From Lachnospiraceae bacterium UBA3826 (GTDB taxonomy: Bacteria; Bacillota; Clostridia; Lachnospirales; Lachnospiraceae): 11,191 nt of DNA. The notes beneath the pieces are model-generated. The model had not been told where the DNA came from and searched no databases. It saw only the letters and a list, made by a program, of their open reading frames with translations. The DNA lies in NCBI GenBank assembly GCA_002393095.1, contig DGII01000011.1, positions 1 through 11,191 on the forward strand, in the 5' to 3' direction. The position numbers were made by a program, and so were the translations under genes. Shown here piece by piece: positions 1-6,744 of the stretch. Within the stretch, counting starts at the first letter, position 1, and each line of letters opens with the position of its first letter.

Positions 1-165
1 CCCAGAGACGGAAGATTCATCGAGGAGATCGGAACATACAATCCCAATACCGACCCTTCAGAGTTCAAGATTGATGAGGAGAAGGCTAAGAAGTGGCTCG
101 CTAACGGCGCACAGCCCACAGAGATGGTAGGTAAGCTCCTTAAGCTTGCCAAGATCACAGAATAG
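1..165 (+). CDS. rpsP: 30S ribosomal protein S16, C-terminal part (5' end outside the window)
   Basis: The window opens inside this gene, in frame 1, and shows the last 54 codons before TAG at 163-165. S16 is a small-subunit protein that binds 16S rRNA early in 30S assembly. The visible part starts PRDGRFIEEIGTYNP, the family's signature (R-D-G-x-x-I-E-E-x-G-x-Y-N-P). It continues with the helical DEEKAKKWLANGAQPTEMV stretch in which S16 proteins normally end. The tail is short, as in other Firmicutes. khpA begins 27 bp downstream with its own ribosome binding site, so the two are almost certainly cotranscribed. Identification is firm; the start and promoter cannot be seen. Confidence 0.95.
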   Translation, partial: PRDGRFIEEIGTYNPNTDPSEFKIDEEKAKKWLANGAQPTEMVGKLLKLAKITE

Positions 166-192
166 TCGGATTAACTCGTCTTGGAGGTAAAA

Positions 193-420
193 ATGAAGGA
201 ATTAGTAGAAGTAATTGCCAAGGCTCTAGTAGATAACCCGGATGAGGTGGTTGTTGAAGAGAAGCAGGAAGGCCGTGGTATCACGATCTCACTGCATGTT
301 GCCGATGGTGATATGGGCAAGGTGATCGGCAAGCAGGGCAGGATCGCCAAGGCTATACGTACCGTGGTCAAGGCAGCAGGGGATGGCAGCAAGCAGAGAA
401 TAGATGTGGAAATAGGCTGA
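193..420 (+). CDS. khpA: KH-domain RNA-binding protein KhpA (YlqC family)
   Basis: This encodes a 75-residue protein that is essentially one KH domain. The RNA-contacting GxxG loop is visible as GKQG at residues 46-49, within VIGKQGRIAKAIR. In Firmicutes KhpA pairs with KhpB (Jag/EloR) as an RNA chaperone affecting cell elongation and division; that role is family knowledge, not seen here. The ATG at 193 is chosen because GGAGG at 183-187 sits five bases before it; an in-frame TTG at 181 overlaps that ribosome binding site and is unlikely. The gene lies between rpsP and rimM, its usual place in Firmicutes. Its stop TGA (418-420) overlaps the rimM ATG by one base, which suggests translational coupling. 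Confidence 0.93.
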   Translation: MKELVEVIAKALVDNPDEVVVEEKQEGRGITISLHVADGDMGKVIGKQGRIAKAIRTVVKAAGDGSKQRIDVEIG

Positions 421-932
421 TGGGAGCTGACAGACTGCGTATCGGAGTCGTAACATCGCCACATGGTGTACACGGTGAAGTGAAGGTGTATCCTACGACA
501 GATGATGTAAAAAGATTCTCAAGGCTTAAGACCGTGATACTTGGTATGGAAGGAGAGGGGACGACACTTCATGTCAGATCCGTCAAATACCACAAGAACA
601 TGGTGATCATGGGCTTTGATGAGTTAAACTCAATGGATGAAGCCGAGAAGCTGCGAGATAAGGACCTTAGCGTGAACAGGGATGATGCCATCAGGCTTAA
701 GAAGGACGAATACTTTGTGGCGGATCTGATCGGCATGAGGGTAGTGACCGACATAGGTACTGACGGTGAGCTTACGGATGTGATGCATACGGGAGCCAAT
801 GATGTATATGTCGTTAAGCTCGATGATGGAAGGGAGCTTCTGCTTCCTGCAATAGCGGATTGTGTCCTTGATGTTGACACTGCTTCATCGGTTATGAAGG
901 TGCATGTACTGCCCGGCTTGTTGGACCGGTAA
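420..932 (+). CDS. rimM: 16S rRNA processing protein RimM
   Basis: RimM is a 30S maturation factor that acts on the 16S 3' (head) domain and binds S19. The 170-residue length is normal. The N-terminal beta-barrel starts with LRIGVVTSPHGVHGEVKVYP (residues 6-25), the typical RimM opening. The C-terminal PRC-barrel domain runs from about residue 97 (EYFVADLIG) to 168, with GANDVYVV at 125-132 and LLLPAI at 140-145, all standard positions. The ATG shares one base with the khpA stop, and no separate strong ribosome binding site is obvious, so translation probably depends on coupling with khpA. trmD follows after 29 bp, as in most bacteria. Confidence 0.95.
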   Translation: MGADRLRIGVVTSPHGVHGEVKVYPTTDDVKRFSRLKTVILGMEGEGTTLHVRSVKYHKNMVIMGFDELNSMDEAEKLRDKDLSVNRDDAIRLKKDEYFVADLIGMRVVTDIGTDGELTDVMHTGANDVYVVKLDDGRELLLPAIADCVLDVDTASSVMKVHVLPGLLDR

Positions 933-961
933 GCTTGTGTATACCGGAATGGAGGGATAGA

Positions 962-1756
962 GTGAATTTCCATATAATGACCCTTTTTCCCGAACTCATA
1001 GATGGTGTAGCCAAGACAAGCATACTCGGAAGGGCGATACAGAAAGACCTGATATCCGTGAATGCTGTGGATATAAGGACATATACCGATAATAAGCATG
1101 GAAGAGTCGATGACTATACCTACGGCGGCGGTGCGGGAATGCTTATGCAGGCACAGCCCATATACGACTGCCATCAGGCGATAGTTGAGGCTATCCGTGA
1201 TAAGGAAGGCGCAGTCGCACCCTTTAATGCCGTTAGTGACAGCTATAACGAGGGCCGCAGAATAAGGACTGTATATATGACACCTCAGGCACCCGTGTTC
1301 ACTCAGGAGAAAGCTAGGGAGCTGGCAGACGAAGAGGATATCATCTTCTTATGCGGACACTATGAGGGCGTGGATGAGAGAGTCCTTGAAGAGATAGTCA
1401 CGGATTATATATCCATAGGTGATTATGTGCTTACCGGAGGGGAATTGCCTGCACTTGTATGTGTGGATGCCATAGCGAGACTTGTACCGGGGGTGCTCGG
1501 TAACGGAGAAAGCTACGAGACGGAATCCTTCGATGATGGATTGCTTGAGTATCCGCAATATTCCAGACCGGAGATATGGAGGGGCAGAGAGGTTCCGCCG
1601 GTTCTTCTGTCCGGACATCATGCCAATGTGGAGAAGTGGCGTCATGAACAGAGTCTTATAAGGACGAAGGAGAGACGTCCTGATCTGTATGAGGCATATA
1701 TGAAGGCGCATGAGGATGATGAAAGAGCTAAAAAGCGCCGTAAAAATAATACTTGA
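962..1756 (+). CDS. trmD: tRNA (guanine-37-N1)-methyltransferase TrmD
   Basis: TrmD methylates N1 of G37 next to the anticodon using S-adenosylmethionine, which prevents +1 frameshifting. The product is 264 residues. The N-terminus (FHIMTLFPELI) and DDYTYGGGAGM (50-60) are typical. The trefoil-knot SAM site is shown by CGHYEGVDER (131-140) and SIGDYVLTGGELPALV (151-166). The catalytic aspartate is D169 in VDAIARLVPGVLG, and the C-terminal RPEIWRGREVPPVLLSGHH block is intact. I start it at GTG 962, because GGAGGG (951-956) lies five bases before it and the protein then opens like other TrmDs. An upstream in-frame TTG at 935 would add nine untypical residues. The tail after about residue 250 is a short Lys/Arg-rich extension. 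A promoter for rplS overlaps the stop codon. Confidence 0.95.
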   Translation: MNFHIMTLFPELIDGVAKTSILGRAIQKDLISVNAVDIRTYTDNKHGRVDDYTYGGGAGMLMQAQPIYDCHQAIVEAIRDKEGAVAPFNAVSDSYNEGRRIRTVYMTPQAPVFTQEKARELADEEDIIFLCGHYEGVDERVLEEIVTDYISIGDYVLTGGELPALVCVDAIARLVPGVLGNGESYETESFDDGLLEYPQYSRPEIWRGREVPPVLLSGHHANVEKWRHEQSLIRTKERRPDLYEAYMKAHEDDERAKKRRKNNT

Positions 1757-1781
1757 TTAGAAAAAAACAATATGGTATACT
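1753..1781 (+). promoter_or_regulatory. Candidate sigma-A promoter for rplS
   Basis: A -35-like TTGATT at 1753-1758 and a -10-like TATACT at 1776-1781 are separated by exactly 17 bp. A TG dinucleotide at 1773-1774 gives an extended -10. The -35 hexamer overlaps the trmD stop codon. Transcription would start near 1788, about 70 bases before the rplS ATG, so rplS can be expressed separately from rpsP-trmD. Read-through from trmD is still possible because no terminator is seen after trmD. Confidence 0.7.
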
Positions 1782-1798
1782 ACCATAGTCGCTATTAT

Positions 1799-1839
1799 AG
1801 ATGGTCCTCTGTCACGGTATGAGCGTGATAAGAACATCC
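1799..1839 (+). promoter_or_regulatory. Structured rplS leader, candidate L19 autoregulatory RNA element
   Basis: The untranslated leader can form a two-part hairpin. The upper stem is TCACG (1812-1816) with CGTGA (1824-1828) around a 7-nt loop. The lower stem is GATG (1800-1803) with CATC (1835-1838). Between them is an asymmetric internal loop, eight bases (1804-1811) against six (1829-1834). It ends about ten bases before the ribosome binding site. Firmicutes are known to carry an L19 leader RNA at this place, by which L19 is thought to limit its own synthesis. The position fits, but I could not check the sequence against that family's consensus. Confidence 0.5.
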
Positions 1840-1860
1840 ATTATGGATAAGGAGATTATT

Positions 1861-2211
1861 ATGAATAACGAGATCATTAAGGAGATCGAAGCTGCCGAGC
1901 TTAAGGCAGAGGTACCGGAGTTCAACGTTGGAGACACCGTTAAGGTACATAATAAGATCAAAGAGGGTAACAAGGAGCGTATCCAGATATTCGAGGGCAC
2001 TGTCATCAAGAGACAGGGCGGAAGCAATCGTGAGACATTCACAGTCCGCAAGAACTCTAACGGTGTAGGTGTTGAGAAGACATGGCCCTTACATTCACCC
2101 AATGTTGAGAAGTTGGAAGTGGTACGCAAGGGTAAGGTAAGACGCGCTAAGCTGTTCTACTTAAGAGACAGGGTTGGTAGGTCTGCTAAGGTTAAGGAAG
2201 TTATCAAGTAA
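1861..2211 (+). CDS. rplS: 50S ribosomal protein L19
   Basis: L19 is a large-subunit protein at the interface with the 30S subunit. The 116-residue length matches the family. Recognisable blocks are FNVGDTVKVHNKIKEGNKER (about 21-40), RIQIFEGTVIKRQGG with the family's phenylalanine-glutamate-glycine core, ETFTVRKNSNGVGVEKTWPLHSP in the middle, and VRRAKLFYLRDRVGRSAKVKE at the end. ATG 1861 follows AAGGAG (1849-1854) by six bases. Longer in-frame starts upstream (1801 onward) would translate the leader hairpin and are rejected. The gene has its own promoter and leader before it and an intrinsic terminator after it, so it looks like a monocistronic unit within the ribosomal cluster. Confidence 0.97.
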   Translation: MNNEIIKEIEAAELKAEVPEFNVGDTVKVHNKIKEGNKERIQIFEGTVIKRQGGSNRETFTVRKNSNGVGVEKTWPLHSPNVEKLEVVRKGKVRRAKLFYLRDRVGRSAKVKEVIK

Positions 2212-2235
2212 TTGATGATACGGATCTGATATGGA

Positions 2236-2266
2236 AAGCGATGCTATGAACGGCATCGCTTCTTTT
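2236..2266 (+). terminator. Rho-independent terminator after rplS
   Basis: AAGCGATGC (2236-2244) pairs perfectly with GCATCGCTT (2253-2261), a 9-bp GC-rich stem with an 8-nt loop. A CTTTT tract follows to 2266. It lies 24 bases after the rplS stop codon and separates rplS from the signal peptidase operon. Confidence 0.85.
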
Positions 2267-2281
2267 ATGATATTGTGTTAT

Positions 2282-2292
2282 TATACTATAGT
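2282..2292 (+). promoter_or_regulatory. Possible -10 region(s) for the lepB-rbgA operon
   Basis: Two overlapping -10-like hexamers, TATACT (2282-2287) and TATAGT (2287-2292), lie just after the rplS terminator and about 45 bases before the first lepB start. A promoter is expected here because a terminator precedes the operon. No convincing -35 box is visible at 16-18 bp upstream, so the exact site is uncertain. Confidence 0.35.
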
Positions 2293-2334
2293 AAATAAAA
2301 GGGCAACAGGGTAAGCCTCGGATTAAGGGATGAT

Positions 2335-2937
2335 ATGAGCAGACGCAACTCTCAGGGACTTAACTTCAGAAAGAAAAGATTCAAGCTGGAAAGTGACAAT
2401 CTGCGTGAGGTCTCAAGCTATGTATTCGGGATGATCGCAGCCATAGCCCTTGCTTTTTTTGTAATATACAACTGGGGGCACAAAACCGGAGTGATCGGCT
2501 CCAGCATGGAGACGGCGCTTTATAACGGACAGACAATATACATAAGCAGGTTCACATATCTGCTCAGCAAACCGCGAAGAGGAGACATAGTCGTATTCCT
2601 TCCCAACGGCAACCAGCACACGCACTACTATGTAAAGCGTGTAGTGGGTGTGCCGGGAGATACGATACAGATAACAGGCGGAATACTGTATGTGAACGGA
2701 GAGCCGGAGGAAGATGAAAAATATGATTTGATAGAGGACCCCGGAGTGGCGGAGAATCCTATCCTGCTTGAGCAGGATGAGTACTTCGTACTTGGAGACA
2801 ACCGCAACAGCGGTGAGGATTCAAGGTCGGGCAACATTGGCCCGGTAAGCAGGGACCTGATAGAGGGAAGAGCATGGTTCAAGCTCACTAAGGATGAATC
2901 AAAGTTCGGATTGATCAAAAGAGGAGAAAAGAAGTGA
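2335..2937 (+). CDS. lepB: Type I signal peptidase (first of two)
   Basis: Signal peptidase I removes signal peptides from exported proteins at the outer face of the cytoplasmic membrane. The 200-residue protein has a basic cytoplasmic N-terminus, one membrane helix (about 28-46), then the catalytic domain. The nucleophile is Ser57 in GSSMETALYNG and the general base is Lys101 in YYVKRVVGVPGD. Box D-type RRGDIVVF lies at 81-88 and the C-terminal GDNRNSGEDSR box at 154-164. The usual proline two residues after the SM pair is replaced by threonine. ATG 2335 follows AAGGGA (2325-2330). Its last bases overlap the rbgA GTG start by 4 bp. A second, different signal peptidase gene lies on the other side of rbgA. 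The short cationic tail (KRGEKK) is unremarkable. Confidence 0.93.
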   Translation: MSRRNSQGLNFRKKRFKLESDNLREVSSYVFGMIAAIALAFFVIYNWGHKTGVIGSSMETALYNGQTIYISRFTYLLSKPRRGDIVVFLPNGNQHTHYYVKRVVGVPGDTIQITGGILYVNGEPEEDEKYDLIEDPGVAENPILLEQDEYFVLGDNRNSGEDSRSGNIGPVSRDLIEGRAWFKLTKDESKFGLIKRGEKK

Positions 2938-3776
2938 ATTATCAGTGGTATCCCGGACATATGACGAAAGCCGTCCGTCAGATGCAGGAAGATATTAAGC
3001 TTATAGATCTTATCATAGAGATCGTTGATGCCAGAATTCCGTTAAGCAGCCGTAATCCGGATATCGATGAACTTGGCAGGGGCAAGTTAAGGATAGTACT
3101 GCTTAATAAGGCAGATCTTGCAGATCCGGCGGTAAACGGTAAGTGGATAGAGTATTTTGCACAAAAGGGGATATATGCTCTTGAGATCGATTCAAGGAGC
3201 GGTGCCGGGATAAAGGGTATCAGGCCCACGGTATTAAAGGCATGTGAAGAGAAGCTTAAGAGAGACAGGGAAAGAGGAATAAAGAACCGGCCCATAAGGG
3301 CTATGGTCGTGGGCATACCCAATGTCGGAAAATCCACTTTTATTAACAGTCTGAGTGGGCGTGCTGTCACCAAGACCGGCAATAAGCCCGGTGTGACCAA
3401 AGGCAGGCAGTGGATCAAGACCGGAAAGGAGCTGGAGCTTTTGGATACTCCGGGAATCCTCTGGCCGAAATTTGAAGATAATGATACCGGGATGAGACTG
3501 GCATTTATCGGCTCCATCAATGATGAGATAATCGTGATGGAAGAGATGGCAGTGGATTTCATCCGTTATCTCGATACTATATATCCGGATGCGATCACGA
3601 CATATTACGGTATACCCTCTGATATAAAAAGAGATCATCATCTGTTGGAGGCCATCGGCAGGAAGAGAGGGTGTCTTAAGGCCGGAGGCGAAATAGATAC
3701 GGCTAAGGCCGCAAGAATGCTAATAGATGATTACAGGGCAGGACGCATGGGAAGAATGTCACTTGAAAGACCGTGA
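2934..3776 (+). CDS. rbgA: Ribosome biogenesis GTPase RbgA (YlqF)
   Basis: RbgA is a GTPase needed for a late step of 50S subunit assembly. The 280-residue protein shows the circularly permuted order of GTPase motifs that defines this group: G4 NKAD at 58-61, G5 SRSG at 87-90, then G1 GIPNVGKS at 127-134, G2 threonine in PGVTKG (152-157) and G3 DTPG at 171-174. The N-terminus YQWYPGHMTKAVRQM is the family signature, and a C-terminal helical domain follows G3. Translation starts at GTG 2934, seven bases after GAGGAG (2921-2926), inside the end of lepB; an ATG start would lose the conserved WYPGHM segment. The position between rplS and rnhB matches Bacillus ylqF, here with signal peptidase genes on both sides. 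Confidence 0.95.
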   Translation: MNYQWYPGHMTKAVRQMQEDIKLIDLIIEIVDARIPLSSRNPDIDELGRGKLRIVLLNKADLADPAVNGKWIEYFAQKGIYALEIDSRSGAGIKGIRPTVLKACEEKLKRDRERGIKNRPIRAMVVGIPNVGKSTFINSLSGRAVTKTGNKPGVTKGRQWIKTGKELELLDTPGILWPKFEDNDTGMRLAFIGSINDEIIVMEEMAVDFIRYLDTIYPDAITTYYGIPSDIKRDHHLLEAIGRKRGCLKAGGEIDTAKAARMLIDDYRAGRMGRMSLERP

Positions 3777-3811
3777 CGGGATGTTATCTGTAAGAAAAGG
3801 AAGGGAAGATA

Positions 3812-4375
3812 ATGGAAAAAAAAGAAAACAATGCGCTTAAAAAGGGCGGACTCTTACGAGAGGTATTGGGTACGAGTATATATATACTTGTAGTACTGTT
3901 AGTGGCCTATATAGTAGTACATTATGTGGGACAGAGGACGGAAGTGATCGGAGAGAGCATGGAATATACTCTTATGGACGGAGATAATCTTCTGGTGGAT
4001 AAGCTAAGCTACAGGTTCAAGGACCCTGAACGCTTTGATATAGTTGTATTTCCTTACCGATATGACAAGCATACATATTATATAAAGCGCATCATAGGTC
4101 TGCCCGGAGAGAGCGTACAGATAGATGAGGACGGCAATATATTCATTAACGGAGAGAAGCTTGAAGAATACTATGGCAGAGAGGTGATCAAGAATCCTGA
4201 GAGAGCCATAGAACCTGTGCTTTTAGGCGAGGACGAGTACTTTGTACTTGGAGATAACCGTAACAATTCAAGAGACAGCCGTTGGGAGGATGTGGGCAAT
4301 ATCAAGAAAAGCGAACTTACCGGCAAGGTATGGATAAGGATATATCCTTTCAGGGAGTGGGGAAAGGTCAGATGA
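3812..4375 (+). CDS. lepB: Type I signal peptidase (second of two)
   Basis: This is a second signal peptidase I, 187 residues, clearly related to but not a recent copy of the one before rbgA. A charged N-terminus is followed by one membrane helix (about 18-38). The catalytic Ser49 is in GESMEYTLMDGD and the catalytic Lys92 in YYIKRIIGLPGE. DIVVF (76-80) and the C-terminal GDNRNNSRDSR box (147-157) are intact. As in the first copy, the canonical proline of the SMxPT motif is absent, here a tyrosine. A purine-rich ribosome binding site (AGGAAGGG, 3798-3805) precedes ATG 3812, 35 bp after rbgA. The stop TGA overlaps the rnhB ATG (ATGA, 4 bp), which implies coupling. Two differing enzymes could divide substrates, but nothing here shows which. 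Confidence 0.93.
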   Translation: MEKKENNALKKGGLLREVLGTSIYILVVLLVAYIVVHYVGQRTEVIGESMEYTLMDGDNLLVDKLSYRFKDPERFDIVVFPYRYDKHTYYIKRIIGLPGESVQIDEDGNIFINGEKLEEYYGREVIKNPERAIEPVLLGEDEYFVLGDNRNNSRDSRWEDVGNIKKSELTGKVWIRIYPFREWGKVR

Positions 4376-5043
4376 CAAGGACAGAAGAAAAAGCCATCGA
4401 AAGAGCAAGAAGGGCTGAGGAAAAGCTTAAAAAAGAACGGGAGAGGATAGAGAATCTTAAGGTATATGAAAGAGAATATGAGAAATACGGTCTCATATGC
4501 GGTATAGATGAGGTGGGAAGAGGACCTCTTGCGGGACCTGTGGTTGCGGGAGCCGTCATCCTTCCCAAAGATTGCGATATATTGTATATCAACGATTCCA
4601 AGAAGCTCTCTGAGAAAAAAAGAGAAGAGCTCTATGATGTGATAATGGATAAGGCTGTGGCTGCCGCCGTAGGATATGCTTCTCCGGAGAGAATAGATGA
4701 GATCAACATATTGCAGGCAACCTATGAAGCTATGCGCTCAGCTATCAATAATCTGTCCGTAAGACCCGATATATTATTAAACGATGCAGTTACCATACCG
4801 GGTGTTGAGATAAAACAGGTGCCCATAATCAAGGGAGATGCCAAGAGTATATCCATAGGTGCCGCAAGTATCATTGCCAAGGTCACAAGAGACAGACTTA
4901 TGGTAAAGTATGAAGAAGTCTTTGCGGGGTATGATTTTGCCTCGAACAAGGGATACGGCACGGCAGCGCATATCAAGGCGCTTAAGGAGCTTGGGCCATG
5001 CCCGATACACAGAAGAAGCTTCATTGGCGGTCTGCTTAAGTAG
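4372..5043 (+). CDS. rnhB: Ribonuclease HII
   Basis: RNase HII cuts RNA in RNA-DNA hybrids and starts removal of single ribonucleotides from DNA. The 223-residue protein has the family's opening motif ICGIDEVGRGPLAGPVVAGAV (catalytic D46 and E47), a third acidic residue D138 in ILLND, and the fourth, D174, in IIAKVTRDRLM. KGDAKSISIGAASIIAKV (154-171) and NKGYGTAAHIKAL are typical. Residues 1-38 are a highly charged Lys/Glu/Arg coiled-coil-like extension before the catalytic domain. The ATG at 4372 overlaps the lepB stop. A longer in-frame reading from 4282 would overlap lepB by about 90 bp and is not needed. The gene follows rbgA in many Firmicutes. Confidence 0.95.
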   Translation: MTRTEEKAIERARRAEEKLKKERERIENLKVYEREYEKYGLICGIDEVGRGPLAGPVVAGAVILPKDCDILYINDSKKLSEKKREELYDVIMDKAVAAAVGYASPERIDEINILQATYEAMRSAINNLSVRPDILLNDAVTIPGVEIKQVPIIKGDAKSISIGAASIIAKVTRDRLMVKYEEVFAGYDFASNKGYGTAAHIKALKELGPCPIHRRSFIGGLLK

Positions 5044-5055
5044 ATATGAGGTTAT

Positions 5056-6744
5056 ATGGCGATTAATCTGCTTAATAATTCAATAGGGAATATACATAAC
5101 GGCAACGGTTCGATACAGACAGGTAATGCCGGCGGTACTTCTGCGCTCATGCGTCAGGCGGCCGCGGCGATCCTTAAGGAGACAGCGGGACTGTCTGCGG
5201 GCGATACCATACAGGGACAGCTTGTGAGCAAGGACGGAAGCAGCATAGAATTGCTGCTTGGCAATAATGCCAGACTCACGACCATGCTTGAGCAGGATAT
5301 GAACCTGTCTCTGGGTCAGTTGTTGTCTTTTGAGGTTAAGAGTAATCAGGGAGGTCAGCTTACGTTGCGGCCTCTTTTTGCCAATATGAGCAATTCCTCA
5401 ACCATAATGTCGGCGCTTGATGCAGCAGGCATAGCGGCCAATGATACGACAATAGAGATGGTTGATACCCTTATGCAAAATGGTATGCCGGTCAATAAGG
5501 AGCTGCTTAATACCATTAACCGTGAGCTGTCCATGTATCCGGATGCGGATGTGTCGGATATCATAATGCTGCATAAGATGGACATCCCTGTTAATGAAGG
5601 CAATGTAAGACAGATGCATCTGCACAATAACAATAACCAGTGGATGATGGAGAGCGTGTCAGATTCGGCATCAGAGCTTACGGGACTGCTTACGGATGCG
5701 TTGCTTAAGGGCGGAGAGGATGCGCAGAATATCATGGCAGGACTTAAGCAGCTTCTTCCGCCTATGGATGGACAGGCTGAGGATATAGCACATACAGGAG
5801 CGGACGGAGAGCTTTCACAGAGTGTTACAGGAGGTGTGGGTCCGAATACTGAGGGCGGTGTGAGCACGGCGATAGCTGCGGACAGTGATGTATCGCAGAT
5901 GACAGATATAAGTAAGGGAGCTTTGGATGCGCAGGCTGCCACAGACAAGCCCGCTCAAAATATCGGGGCAGGGAACGCAGACAGTGCCATGACGGATGTA
6001 AAAGCAGCGGATGGCAGTGCGGATACGAATGCTGACGGCCGCGTGATCAGTAAGTTCAATGTATTCGACAAGCTGTCAGAGTTAAAGCCCGAAGAGCTTA
6101 ATAAACCGGAGATAAAGGCACAGATTAAGAATGCCGTGACCGAACTGTTAAAAGACAATATGCTGATGAAGCCCGAAGATATTAAGGAAGATAAGTTCGT
6201 GCAAAAGTACTATGAGCGGACGATGAATCTGGCTGACGGTCTTGAGAAGCTTATGCAGCAGAACGGTAAAAGCGATGCGGATTTCACCAGATCGATGACG
6301 AACATGAAGGAGAATACTACCTTCATGAATCATATTAATGACATGTATAATTATGTCCAGCTTCCGCTTAAGATGAATGAGGCTCAGGCTAACGGCGATC
6401 TGTATGTCTATGCGCGTAAGAAAGGGAGAAGCGGCGAAGGTGAGGACGGCAGGCTGACCGCACTTTTGCATCTGTCCATGGAGCATCTGGGCAATATGGA
6501 TATATTCTTAACTCTTACCGAAGGACAAAAGCTTAATACGAAATTCACTCTTGAAAAGGAAGAGATGATCGATTTCATAGCCTCGCACATAGATGAGCTT
6601 AATGCAAGACTTGAAAAGAAGGGCTATAATGTCGGAACGGTAGTGACTCATAAGGACGGGCCGGATAAAACGGTTATAGAGAATATCACGGGGGATGAGA
6701 ATAATATACTGCTAAGTACGCAGAGCTTTGATGCCAGGGCTTAA
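5056..6744 (+). CDS. FliK-like protein (flagellar hook-length control homologue; YlqG-type)
   Basis: This is a 562-residue protein with three parts. Residues 1-110 hold an Asn/Gly-rich start and a probable beta-rich domain (AGDTIQGQLVSKDGSSIELLL). About 235-330 is a low-complexity Ala/Asp/Gly/Thr linker. From about 430 there is a FliK C-terminal-like domain: LPLKMNEAQANGDLYVYARK, then HLSMEHLGNMDIFLTL and a helical end. FliK senses hook length and switches the flagellar export gate through FlhB. In Bacillus subtilis a FliK-like gene, ylqG, lies directly after rnhB, as here, away from the flagellar operons, and its function is unclear. I therefore infer a YlqG-type paralogue, not necessarily the true hook ruler. 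GAGGT (5048-5052) precedes ATG 5056, 12 bp after rnhB. The partner gene ylqH (FlhB C-terminal-like) is not found downstream. Confidence 0.7.
   Translation: MAINLLNNSIGNIHNGNGSIQTGNAGGTSALMRQAAAAILKETAGLSAGDTIQGQLVSKDGSSIELLLGNNARLTTMLEQDMNLSLGQLLSFEVKSNQGGQLTLRPLFANMSNSSTIMSALDAAGIAANDTTIEMVDTLMQNGMPVNKELLNTINRELSMYPDADVSDIIMLHKMDIPVNEGNVRQMHLHNNNNQWMMESVSDSASELTGLLTDALLKGGEDAQNIMAGLKQLLPPMDGQAEDIAHTGADGELSQSVTGGVGPNTEGGVSTAIAADSDVSQMTDISKGALDAQAATDKPAQNIGAGNADSAMTDVKAADGSADTNADGRVISKFNVFDKLSELKPEELNKPEIKAQIKNAVTELLKDNMLMKPEDIKEDKFVQKYYERTMNLADGLEKLMQQNGKSDADFTRSMTNMKENTTFMNHINDMYNYVQLPLKMNEAQANGDLYVYARKKGRSGEGEDGRLTALLHLSMEHLGNMDIFLTLTEGQKLNTKFTLEKEEMIDFIASHIDELNARLEKKGYNVGTVVTHKDGPDKTVIENITGDENNILLSTQSFDARA

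Noticed and set aside
935..961. TTG start giving a longer TrmD
   Set aside because: The added nine residues are untypical and the region contains the GGAGGG ribosome binding site for GTG 962.
569..1174. A 201-codon reverse-strand frame across rimM and trmD
   Set aside because: It runs antisense to two clearly identified genes and shows no recognisable domain; codon bias of the forward genes explains it.
1801..1860. Upstream starts extending L19 by 20 residues
   Set aside because: They would translate the leader hairpin. ATG 1861 has a good ribosome binding site and gives the normal L19 length.
4282..4371. N-terminal extension of RNase HII into lepB
   Set aside because: It would overlap the intact C-terminus of the signal peptidase. 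The ATG at 4372 gives a normal-length protein with a 4-bp overlap.
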